DNA from: Cytobacillus depressus
GTDB lineage: Bacteria; Bacillota; Bacilli; Bacillales; Cytobacillaceae
NCBI RefSeq assembly: GCF_008923245.1
Contig: NZ_WBOS01000006.1
Span: forward strand, 1-64,000
Direction: 5' to 3'
Length of the DNA: 64,000 nt
This document shows, in pieces, positions 51,496 to 59,338 of the stretch (position 1 is the stretch's first letter; each line of letters opens with the position of its first letter). Made by a program: the position numbers and the translations under genes. A model generated the notes under the pieces. That model ran no database searches and had not been told where the DNA came from. It worked only from the letters and a program-made list of their open reading frames with translations.

Positions 51496-54400
51496 TTGGA
51501 AAATAGATTCAAACGTAGTGCAAAGAAACTATTGTCAGCAGCTTTAGCGGCTATTTTGTTGGTTTCTTCCGGATTTTTACCACAATCAGCCAATGCTGCT
51601 ACACAAGGCCCACAGCCAAAAGGAGCGCCGACCCCTCTAGTGGAGCTCCGTTTAATGGAAACAACGGATATACATACGAATCTATTAAACTATGACTATT
51701 ACAAGGATGCAGAATATTCAAAAGTTGGCCTTGCCAGCACTGCTGCGCTTGTAAACACAGCACGAGCAGAGGTAGAGAACAGCTTATTAGTGGATAATGG
51801 CGACCTGATTCAAGGTACGCCGCTTGGGACTTACAAAGCAGTAATCGAACCGCTTAAAAAGAGCGAGGTCCACCCTGTATTCAAAGCCATGAACCAAATG
51901 GGCTATGATATGGCGACACTGGGCAACCATGAATTTAACTATGGGCTCGAGTTTCTTGAAGAAGCCTACAACGATGCTAACTTCCCGTTCGTAAATGCGA
52001 ACGTTTACATCGATGACCACGACGATAATCCTGATAATGATCAAAACAAATTTACCCCTTATCGAATCCTTGACAAAAAGGTTGTCGATGAACAAGGGAA
52101 AAACCATGTAATCAAGATTGGCTATATCGGCTTCGTACCACCGCAAATTAACGAGTGGGACAAGGCTCATCTAGAAGGGAAAGTAATCACAAAGAATATT
52201 GTCGAAACCGCGAAAAAATTCGTTCCGGAAATGCGTAAAAATGGAGCGGATATCATCATTGCGCTGACCCACTCCGGCTTCAGCGGCAATAAAGACAACA
52301 CGGAAGATGTGATTTACAGCTTAAGTGAAGTACCAGGAATTGATGCGATTACCTTTTCGCATACTCATAAATTATTCCCGGCAAAAACTGAGAAGGATCT
52401 AGATAATCTTTTTAAAGGGGCAGACGGCAAGCTGCTTCCAGGTATAAATAATGCCAAAGGCACCATCAACGGTGTTCCGGCCGTTCAAGCCGGCTACGGC
52501 GGCGGCTCCTTGGGCATCATCGACCTTGAACTTGTAAAAATAAAGGGCAAATGGTCAGTAGCGGATTCACAATCTTCTACACGCGAAATTTATGACCCAA
52601 TCCAAGTAAAACCGGTTCAGTCCATCGTGGATGCTGTGAAAGCGGATCATGCCGCAACAGTAAAATATGTGAATACGCCAATTGGCACAACCACTGATGA
52701 TATTCACAGTTATTTCGCACTTGTGCAGGATGATCCTTCGATACAAGTCGTCACAAATGCACAAAAGTGGTATGTTGAAAAATACATTGCCCAAAGCAAG
52801 CCGGAATACAAGGACCTGCCGATCCTTTCTGTTGGTGCTCCGTTCAAGGCTGGACGCAATGGTGCGGCTGAATATACGGAAATCCAGGCTGGCAAACTCA
52901 CAATCCGCAGTGCCGGCGACCTCTATTTATATGACAATACATTGAAGGCCATCAAGGTGAAAGGCTCGGTCGTAAAAGAGTGGATAGAGATGTCCGCTGG
53001 CAAGTTCAATACCATCGACCCTAAGAAGACGGAAGAACAACCATTATTAAATCCAGGATTCCCTGTTTATAACTTTGATGTCATTGATGGGGTTCAATAT
53101 CAAATTGATGTTACTGCCCCGGCGAAATATGATAAAGACGGGAAACTCGTGAACCCTGATTCCAGCAGAGTTGTGAACTTAACATATCAAGGTAAGACTG
53201 TTGATCCCGATCAAGACTTTATCATTGTGACAAATAACTATCGCGCTGGCGGCGGCGGTAACTTCCCAGGCGTGAAAGGCAGCGAGCTGGTAGTAGATTC
53301 TGCCGATGAAAACCGGCAAATATTAATGGATTATATTAGCGAAATGAAGGAAATCACGCCTACAGCTGATCAAAACTGGTCCATTGCCCCTATCGTCGGG
53401 GATGTGAATGTCACATTCACCTCTTCACCAGCGGCAGAAAAATATATTAAAGAAGGAAGCAATATTTCCTACACCGGTAAAACGGATAAGGACGGTTTTG
53501 GTATTTTCAAACTGGACCTCGGTGTTGCCCCTGTGAAGGTTCAGCTTCTTGGCCTAAATGACTTACACGGCCAGCTGGATACAGTTACAATCGTGGACGG
53601 GCGGCCTGCCGGAAGCATGGAATATACGGCTGCAGCCATTAAAGAGCGGAAAGCGACCAATGAAAATACGCTACTTGTTCACGCCGGGGATATGATCGGC
53701 GGAAGCCCGCTCGTCTCCGCCCTTTTTCAAGATGAGCCAACGGTGGAAGTGATGGAGGCCATGGGCTTTGATGTCGGAACACTTGGAAACCATGAATTCG
53801 ACAAGGGCATTGACGAACTACGCCGGATGATTAACGGCGGTGAACATCCAGAAGGAAAAGGAACAAAGGGCTATGATGGAATGAACTTTCCGATTGTAGC
53901 GGCAAATGCTTTTGACAAATCAACAGGTGAATTAATTACCCAACCTTATGTGGTGAAAGAAGTCGGCGGCGTTAAAATTGGTTTTATCGGTGTGATTACA
54001 CAGGAAACTCCTGAAATGATTATCACAAAAGGGAATGAAAACCTGTTAATTACCGATGAAGTAGCGGCGATAAATAAGTACACGGACGAGTTAAAAGCTC
54101 AAGGCATCAAAGCGATTGTAGTGCTGGCGCATAACCCTGCCATTCAAAATGGATACACTGATAGGTTTGATGCCTCCAGAATTGCTGAAAATATTGATGA
54201 TGAAGTAGATGTCATCTTCGCGGGACACAACCATGTTTATAATAATAAGATTGTTAATAACAAGCTAATTGTCCAAGCCTATTCCTACGGCTCTGCTTTT
54301 TCCGATGTCGACCTTGAAGTGAACCCTGTAACAGGCGATATTGTTAAAAAGCAAGCGGAAATCGTAACCGTTTTTCAGTCCGACTACAGGCCGGACCCGA

Positions 54401-55035
54401 CCGTTTCCGCGATTATAAAAAAGTATGAGGATTTAGCAGCCCCATTGAAGGCGAAGGTAATGGGCAACAATTTGATCGCCCTAGAAAAAGACTATCCTTC
54501 CGCAACTGAAGTATATGGCGATAATGGGCTTGGTAATTTAATTGCAGACGGAATGAAAGCTGCGATGAATGCAGACTTCGCCTTAATGAATGGCGGCGGC
54601 GTCCGTGCAAATCTGAATGCAGGCGACGTCACTTTCGGCGATTTGTTTGCCATCCAGCCTTTCGGGAACATATTAAATAAAGTGAACCTAAGCGGTGCTG
54701 ATTTAAGAGAGGTTTTAAACAACCAAATTACCGACCGCGGTCTCGACTTCCATATCGCCGGTTTCAAATACACCTACACGTTTGACCCTGTTGTGAAAAC
54801 CGGAAAAGTGGTAGATCTTTTCTTACCGGATGGCAGCAAAATTGATCCGGCAAAAGAGTATTCCGTCGTCGTCAACAACTATATGTACGGCAATACCAAA
54901 TACGGCATCGGCTCTCTTGCAGACGGCTTGGAAATCGGCCCAGTAGACCTCGATGCCACAGTTGAATTCGTAAAATCACTACCACGACCATTCCAATACC
55001 GCGCAGAAGGCCGGATTGAGAAAGTAACACCTTGA
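51496..55035 (+). CDS. yfkN: Secreted two-unit nucleotidase/cyclic phosphodiesterase (YfkN-like)
   Basis: 1179 residues with a signal peptide (about 1-35, ending 'SANAA'). Unit 1: metallophosphatase domain (about 48-340; 'TTDIHTNLLNYDYYKD', 'VDNGDLIQGTPLG', 'LGNHEFNYGLEFL') plus a 5'-nucleotidase C-domain (to about 640). Unit 2: second metallophosphatase (about 676-960; 'GLNDLHGQLD', 'HAGDMIGGSPLVS', 'LGNHEFDKGIDEL') plus C-domain with 'NGGGVRANLNAGDVTFGDLFAIQPFGN'. Such proteins degrade extracellular nucleotides and 2',3'-cyclic nucleotides. Unlike YfkN it lacks a C-terminal sortase-type anchor, so it is probably released. TTG 51496 start. Confidence 0.9.
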   Translation: MENRFKRSAKKLLSAALAAILLVSSGFLPQSANAATQGPQPKGAPTPLVELRLMETTDIHTNLLNYDYYKDAEYSKVGLASTAALVNTARAEVENSLLVDNGDLIQGTPLGTYKAVIEPLKKSEVHPVFKAMNQMGYDMATLGNHEFNYGLEFLEEAYNDANFPFVNANVYIDDHDDNPDNDQNKFTPYRILDKKVVDEQGKNHVIKIGYIGFVPPQINEWDKAHLEGKVITKNIVETAKKFVPEMRKNGADIIIALTHSGFSGNKDNTEDVIYSLSEVPGIDAITFSHTHKLFPAKTEKDLDNLFKGADGKLLPGINNAKGTINGVPAVQAGYGGGSLGIIDLELVKIKGKWSVADSQSSTREIYDPIQVKPVQSIVDAVKADHAATVKYVNTPIGTTTDDIHSYFALVQDDPSIQVVTNAQKWYVEKYIAQSKPEYKDLPILSVGAPFKAGRNGAAEYTEIQAGKLTIRSAGDLYLYDNTLKAIKVKGSVVKEWIEMSAGKFNTIDPKKTEEQPLLNPGFPVYNFDVIDGVQYQIDVTAPAKYDKDGKLVNPDSSRVVNLTYQGKTVDPDQDFIIVTNNYRAGGGGNFPGVKGSELVVDSADENRQILMDYISEMKEITPTADQNWSIAPIVGDVNVTFTSSPAAEKYIKEGSNISYTGKTDKDGFGIFKLDLGVAPVKVQLLGLNDLHGQLDTVTIVDGRPAGSMEYTAAAIKERKATNENTLLVHAGDMIGGSPLVSALFQDEPTVEVMEAMGFDVGTLGNHEFDKGIDELRRMINGGEHPEGKGTKGYDGMNFPIVAANAFDKSTGELITQPYVVKEVGGVKIGFIGVITQETPEMIITKGNENLLITDEVAAINKYTDELKAQGIKAIVVLAHNPAIQNGYTDRFDASRIAENIDDEVDVIFAGHNHVYNNKIVNNKLIVQAYSYGSAFSDVDLEVNPVTGDIVKKQAEIVTVFQSDYRPDPTVSAIIKKYEDLAAPLKAKVMGNNLIALEKDYPSATEVYGDNGLGNLIADGMKAAMNADFALMNGGGVRANLNAGDVTFGDLFAIQPFGNILNKVNLSGADLREVLNNQITDRGLDFHIAGFKYTYTFDPVVKTGKVVDLFLPDGSKIDPAKEYSVVVNNYMYGNTKYGIGSLADGLEIGPVDLDATVEFVKSLPRPFQYRAEGRIEKVTP

Positions 55036-55148
55036 GAAAGCAACACATGAATAGTCTATTGGTGTCATGCTATTGGTGTCAGGCACCACTCCTGGACAAA
55101 TGCTCGTCTCAAACGGACACTACTCTTTCTAATGTAAAATAGACCTGG

Positions 55149-55200
55149 GGCTGTTTTAAAAGTTGGTTTTGCTGGCTTTTAAAACAGCCTGTTTTTTTTA
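55149..55200 (+). terminator. Rho-independent terminator of the nucleotidase gene
   Basis: GGCTGTTTTAAAAG (55149-55162) pairs with CTTTTAAAACAGCC (55176-55189), followed by eight T. Upstream at 55060-55090 is a repeated TATTGGTGTCA with a small GGTG-TCAGG-CACC palindrome. Confidence 0.9.
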
Positions 55201-55221
55201 GACCAGCTGCCTGTTGTGGAT

Positions 55222-55302
55222 TTAAAACAAAGTTTGATAATTAATAAAAAAGTCTGATCGTTTATAAAAAAGATTGATAATTTGTAATAAAGTTTGATCA
55301 AA
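55222..55302 (+). repeat. Degenerate tandem repeat, about four units of 20-21 bp
   Basis: Units of the type AAAGTTTGATAATTNATAA follow each other four times with substitutions. A similar AAAGATTAATAATTTATAAA occurs once near 32988. AT-rich; no coding potential. Confidence 0.55.
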
Positions 55303-55368
55303 ATTCTGTATTAAATTAAACAGGATTTTTCTTTTTTGCTTTTGTTGATGTTGTAAAACTCCATTCGT

Positions 55369-55403
55369 GTTACTCCACTAAAGGGCCATATAATTGAATA
55401 ATA
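55369..55403 (+). repeat. Structured intergenic repeat, copy 18 (partial)
   Basis: TTACTCCACTAAAGGGCCATATAATTGAATAAT: left arm joined to the GGGCC right part, with the inner hairpin missing as at 29531. A further scrap AGATTGTTGAACAAG lies at about 55480. Confidence 0.6.
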
Positions 55404-55560
55404 CCTCCGAATAACACTGAATATTCCTGCCAAATTTTTTGTGAGATCGTGAAAAAGTATACTTAAACTAAATAGGCAAGATTGTTGAACAAGTATTGAG
55501 TAAAAAACCAACAAAAAATAGGGGAAATGTTAAAATGTAGAAGAGAGAGGAGAGCTTTTG

Positions 55561-55977
55561 ATGGATAAAAAACCAGCAGGCTTTGGTGTAAGAATATTAG
55601 CGGATTTATTTGACTTTTTCATTCTTACTATTCCAATTTCTTTGTTGTTCTTTTGGGTAAAAGGACAATATTCATATAATTGGACATCGGGTTGGACTTG
55701 GCAAGTTATTTACACTCTATATTTAACCTCAGTACCCTTGGTATGGAGTGGTTATGTAATAGGGAAACGTATTTTTAAAATAAAGGTAAAACGAACGGAT
55801 GATGATAAATTAACATTTAAAAATATGTTTTTAAGAGAAGTTGTAGGGAAGATTATTTTAGTGTATGTAACAATTGGTTTATCCAGTATTGCCAGCATTA
55901 TTATGGTGATATTTAGGGAAGATAAAAGGGCAGTACACGATTTAATCGCTGGAACCTATGTTAGTTATGAAAGATAA
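55561..55977 (+). CDS. RDD-family membrane protein
   Basis: 138 residues. 'KPAGFGVRILADLFDFFIL' contains the R-x4-D-F pattern of RDD proteins; helices about 14-35, 45-70 and 108-128; 'IGKRIFKIKVKRTDDDKLTFKNMFLREVVGKI' is the typical central loop and 'KRAVHDLIAGTYVS' the conserved end. The role is unknown; some RDD proteins act as Na+/H+ antiporters. ATG 55561 follows GAGGAG. Single-gene unit between repeat copies 18 and 19. Confidence 0.9.
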   Translation: MDKKPAGFGVRILADLFDFFILTIPISLLFFWVKGQYSYNWTSGWTWQVIYTLYLTSVPLVWSGYVIGKRIFKIKVKRTDDDKLTFKNMFLREVVGKIILVYVTIGLSSIASIIMVIFREDKRAVHDLIAGTYVSYER

Positions 55978-56017
55978 CATTCGGACCAGACGAGTGCTAA
56001 ATTAGCAGTCGGTTCTC

Positions 56018-56131
56018 GAACTAACAGGGGCTTTTGCTCAATAAGACTTTATAGTAATCTTCAACAATCGGGCGCTTTTCTGAAATAAGGAAAGCGTCTT
56101 TCTTCATGAAAAGGGCCAGATTGTTGAAAAA
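56018..56131 (+). repeat. Structured intergenic repeat, copy 19 (both modules)
   Basis: Module 1 (GAACTAACAGGGGCTTTTG...CAATAAG) and module 2: CTTCAACAATC / GATTGTTGAA arms, GGGCGCTTTTCTGAAATAAGG, AAAGCGTC, TTTCTTCATGAAAAGGGCC. This is the closest to a family consensus. Confidence 0.9.
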
Positions 56132-56176
56132 GCTTTTTGCGTAGAAGAGCCATTAAGTGCAACAAATTTTATACTA

Positions 56177-56401
56177 TATAATTGTTTATATGGTTTGATT
56201 TTGATTACTTTACTCGTTCTCAGTGGAGAGATGGTCGTTTTGACCCAATTGAATATGTTCGCCATGCTGCTCCATATGATGCTAATTTCATTATTCTTTG
56301 GTATCAAATGTTACATGATTCTGACGATGGTGCAATCGGAAAGAGAAACATATTCTCCTGCATCGGGGACTTGGCACCCGGTTTCGTCGAATAACAAATA
56401 A
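56177..56401 (+). pseudogene. Possible small membrane protein lacking a clear start
   Basis: The frame 'CLYGLILITLLVLSGEMVVL' continues through a second hydrophobic stretch to a polar tail 'MVQSERETYSPASGTWHPVS'. There is no ATG or ribosome binding site upstream; a TTG at 56195 is the first usable codon. A terminator follows, so the region was once a gene unit. Another frame is also open (from 56182) but looks less natural. Confidence 0.35.
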
Positions 56402-56435
56402 AAGCTGAATTTAAAGTATTACCTGTAATTTATAG

Positions 56436-56462
56436 AACCTATCTGATGATAGGTTTTTTTAT
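56436..56462 (+). terminator. Rho-independent terminator
   Basis: AACCTATC-TGAT-GATAGGTT hairpin followed by a T-run, 35 bp after the small membrane frame. Confidence 0.85.
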
Positions 56463-56555
56463 TAAATCCTCAAAGCCATGTCACAAATCCCCCTCCTATT
56501 TCGTACCTATGTGTGAAAGATAAAACAGCTTGAAAATGAAAAGGAGGCATATTTT

Positions 56556-57371
56556 ATGGCAAATATTCATTCATCTTCCAAGGTTGGCTTTGGTAGAAGG
56601 GTAGCATTCACGCTTGCTCAATCGAAATTGATGGGTAAATTGGTGGAGAAATACCCCAAATTAATGGATCGAATCAGTATGAAAAGTATGAAATTGGGCA
56701 GAGAAAGGAGTGGAGATGTTCCCTGGACTCCATTAAAAAGGCCGATTGAGGAAAGTCGGGTGGCTCTCATTACCACGGGAGGCATCATCCTGAAAAGTCA
56801 ACCCCCATTTGACTTGAACGATTCCAAGGGGGATTGCTCCTATCGTGTGATTCCCTCAGATACACCCTCAAGTGAAACGGTGATCAGTCATTTATTTTAT
56901 GATCATAGCGATGTAAAGGTTGATTTGGAAATCATGTTCCCTTTAGCCACTCTTCACCGCTTGCAACGGGAAGGTAAAGTAGGAAGTATCGCTCCGCGTC
57001 ACTTCAGTTTTCAGGGAGGAATTCATGATCCCTCTCCGTTGGTTGAAAAAACAGGACCGGAAGTTGCGCGCAGTCTTGTGAATGACAAGGTGGATTTGGC
57101 CATTCTGACTCCTGCCTGAAGCCACTGTCATCGGTCCGTGGGACTGATCGCACGAGAATTGGAAAAGCAGGGAATAGCGACAATCACAGTAACCCTGTTA
57201 CCCGAAACGACAAATGCTTTGGGAGTACCCCGATCGATTTATTTCCCCAACAAACTGGGGAGTCCGATCGGTCGTGCCAACAGAAAGGAGGAACAGTACT
57301 CAGCTTTGTTACAATGTTTGGATGCATTGGGCAAAGCAAAAAAAGGGGAGATGATCACCGGGACGAGATGA
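56556..57371 (+). CDS. Candidate selenoprotein, GrdB/PrdB-like (glycine/sarcosine/betaine reductase selenoprotein B family)
   Basis: ATG 56556 follows AAGGAGG. The frame runs 187 codons ('RVALITTGGIILKSQPPFDL', 'YDHSDVKVDLEIMFPLATLHRL', 'GGIHDPSPLVEKTGPEVARSL', 'KVDLAILTPA'), meets TGA at 57117-57119, and continues in the same frame for 83 more residues to the stop at 57371 ('SHCHRSVGLIARELEKQGIA', 'TVTLLPETTNALGVPRSIYFP', 'GSPIGRAN'). The TGA is the first position of a U-x-x-C motif, as in selenoprotein redox sites. A SECIS-like hairpin follows at once. I therefore read one gene of 271 residues with Sec at 188. If the genome lacks selA/selB/selD, it would instead be a nonsense pseudogene. 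Confidence 0.75.
57125..57153 (+). promoter_or_regulatory. SECIS-like hairpin downstream of the in-frame UGA
   Basis: ATCGGTCC (57130-57137) pairs with GGACTGAT (57141-57148) over 8 bp (one G-T) with a three-base loop GTG; after one mismatch, three more pairs (TGT/GCA type) extend it. The loop lies 19 nt after the UGA and starts with G, fitting bacterial SECIS rules (small apical loop with an early G, about 16-37 nt from the UGA). Confidence 0.65.
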
Positions 57372-57479
57372 ATCGACCTCGTCTCAACGGATAGAATAGC
57401 TCTATTGGACCAAAATTTGAATTAAAATATGGAAAAGAGTGTAATGCAGGATGCTCACAAACAAATGGGTGTGCTTTGA

Positions 57480-57830
57480 ATGCCGGACGGCTCTGAACCT
57501 GAACATCTTCCACCTGATGATGATATGACCAATTTGGCTGATATGACCGAAGTTTACTCTTCTTATAAATCGGCTCTTTTTTCGCTTGCTTTTCGTATGT
57601 TGGGAAGTGTGACCGATGTAGAAGACATCGTGTAAGAAGCTTTTTGAATTTGAATCAAGTTTCTTTGCATTCGATTCATCATGTGAAAAGTTATTTATGG
57701 AAGGTCATAACAAACCTTAGCATTGACTTCCTGCGTTCTGCCCGAAAGAGGAGAGAAGTGTATGTCGGCTCCTGGTTACCGGAACCGATCATTAACGGCG
57801 GATCCGGCAGACCAGGTGATTGCCAATGAA
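57480..57830 (+). pseudogene. ECF sigma factor remnant (SigJ/ECF41-like)
   Basis: ATG 57480 opens 'MPDGSEPEHLPPDDDM', then 'VYSSYKSALFSLAFRMLGSV' and 'TDVEDIV' followed by TAA in place of the expected Gln codon before EAF. Frame shifts then give 'HVKSYLWKVITNLSIDFLRS' plus 'ARKRREVYVG' (sigma region 2.3-2.4 and linker) and finally 'DPADQVIANE'. This is a full sigma region 2 in three frames, so a multiply broken gene. Confidence 0.7.
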
Positions 57831-58073
57831 GGCGGAGAGTCCAGTCCACAAGCGATGAATCGAATTGTTGAGGTTGTAGAAGAAGCTTTTAGCAGAAACA
57901 ATAATAATACAGTTATTGTTACACATGGAAATTTAATGTCATTACTTTTAATGTTTTTTAACAAGGATTTTAGATTCGATGATTGGAAAAATCTTAGTAT
58001 TCCTGACGTATTTCTTTTAATAAACGAATGTAATAAAGTAACTTTTCAACGAGTATGGAAAAAAAGATACTAA
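57826..58073 (+). pseudogene. C-terminal half of a histidine-phosphatase (phosphoglycerate-mutase-like) gene
   Basis: Reads 'GGESSPQAMNRIVEVVEEAF' and 'NTVIVTHGNLMSLLLMFFNK', with the second catalytic His in VTHGN and the usual C-terminal 'FDDWKNLSIPDVFLL'. The first half with the R-H-G motif is missing. It is joined in frame to the end of the sigma-factor remnant, so two unrelated fragments have fused by deletion. Confidence 0.7.
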
Positions 58074-58102
58074 TAATGTAAAATGTGTAGTTATGTAATT
58101 AA

Positions 58103-58206
58103 GTAAACGGATGCTTTAATTCAATAGCAATCTTCCACCATCGGGCGCTTTTCTTAAATAAGGAGAGCGTCTTTTTTCATGAAAAGGGCCAGATAATTGA
58201 ATAATA
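58103..58206 (+). repeat. Structured intergenic repeat, copy 20 (both modules)
   Basis: Module 1 (GTAAACGGATGCTTTAATTCAATAG) and module 2: CTTCCACCATC, GGGCGCTTTTCTTAAATAAGG, AGAGCGTC with six T, TTCATGAAAAGGGCCAGATAATTGAATAAT. The outer arms pair poorly in this copy. Confidence 0.85.
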
Positions 58207-58377
58207 CTTCGAAAGTAAAATTCATTTTTATGTTAATAAAGGTTGTGAAGTAATGTACTTAAAGTAATGAGCAATTTATTGGCATTTGTACATAATCTTC
58301 AGTAAATTATAAGGCGTGGAATACATTAATTATAATTTTAAGATTATTATTGATTACATAGGATGGAGGTCATATTT

Positions 58378-59130
58378 ATGAAGCCATTACAGAATAAAGT
58401 GGCAATAGTAACCGGAAGTAGCAGAGGGATTGGTGCAGCAACGGCTGTTTTACTAGCGAAAGCAGGAGCCGATGTTGTAATTAATTATCATAGTTCTGAA
58501 AAAGAGGCTTTAAATGTTCTTGCAGAGGTAGAAACAATCGGTCGGAAAGGGAAGGTTGTACAAGCTGATGTCAGAACAACAGAAGGCGTAAAGACTCTAG
58601 TTGATGAGACGATTCGTGAATTTGGGAAGGTTGATATTCTCATAAATAATGCAAATATTAACTTTGCATTCAAACCTTTCACAGAAATGAGTTGGGAGGA
58701 GTTCTCCTATAAGTTAAATAACGAAATGAGCTCAGCTTTTCATTTGTGCCAAGAGGTAGTTCCCTATATGGAGAAACAAGGGGGAGGAAAAATTGTTTTA
58801 ATATCCAGTACTCTATCTCGAACTCCATCACATGGATTCATTGCTCATGGCACAGCCAAAGCAGCTATTACAACATTTGCTAAATATTTAGCACAAGAAC
58901 TGGGACCCAAAAATATTGTAACCAATGTTATTTCTCCTGGTTTAGTTATAACGGATGCAACAAAGGATCAACCTGCAGAAACGCATGAGATGCTTAGAAA
59001 CTTAACACCATTACAACGTTTAGCAGAGCCCGAAGATATCGCTGGAGCTATTTTAAGTTTGGTAGCTAACTGGAACGGGCATATAAATGGTGCTTATATT
59101 CCTGTTAATGGTGGAATTGACATGAGCTAA
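58378..59130 (+). CDS. Short-chain dehydrogenase/reductase with altered active site
   Basis: A 250-residue classical-size SDR. Cofactor motif 'AIVTGSSRGIGAATAVLLAKAGADVVINYHSS' (T-G-x3-G-x-G), 'DILINNANINFAF' (NNA-N for NNAG), Ser in 'KIVLISSTLSRTP', then 'FIAHGTAKAAITTFAKYLAQELG' where YxxxK should be: His replaces the catalytic Tyr, while Lys is kept. C-terminal 'SPGLVITDAT' and 'VNGGIDMS' are normal. ATG 58378 follows GGAGG. It could be catalytically impaired or a specialised variant. Confidence 0.85.
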   Translation: MKPLQNKVAIVTGSSRGIGAATAVLLAKAGADVVINYHSSEKEALNVLAEVETIGRKGKVVQADVRTTEGVKTLVDETIREFGKVDILINNANINFAFKPFTEMSWEEFSYKLNNEMSSAFHLCQEVVPYMEKQGGGKIVLISSTLSRTPSHGFIAHGTAKAAITTFAKYLAQELGPKNIVTNVISPGLVITDATKDQPAETHEMLRNLTPLQRLAEPEDIAGAILSLVANWNGHINGAYIPVNGGIDMS

Positions 59131-59211
59131 TGTAAAACAAGAAAACGAAACAGCAAAAGATGTGTTAATCCAAAATGAATATTGTTAAGAAATATATTTT
59201 AACTAACTTAG

Positions 59212-59290
59212 TTGTTCAATTATAGGGCGCGATTGTCGAACAACAAAATCAACCATTTTATATGTATGTTGCTATATAATCGCGCTCCTT
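59212..59290 (+). repeat. Structured intergenic repeat, copy 21 (long-loop variant)
   Basis: TTGTTCAATTATAGGGCGCGATTG... and AATCGCGCTCC form an inner stem of 10 bp, but the loop is about 45 nt and the small CATGAAAAG hairpin is missing. It lies between the SDR gene and the convergent M20 gene. Confidence 0.6.
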
Positions 59291-59338
59291 AAAAATATGG
59301 TCTAAAGGCTCTTACTGCATTATTCAGAAGGAATGCTT

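Noticed and set aside
56182-56394. Soluble 70-residue protein in the alternative frame (WFDFDYFTRSQWRDG...)
   Set aside because: No ribosome binding site, and the overlapping hydrophobic frame looks more like the small membrane proteins common in this region.
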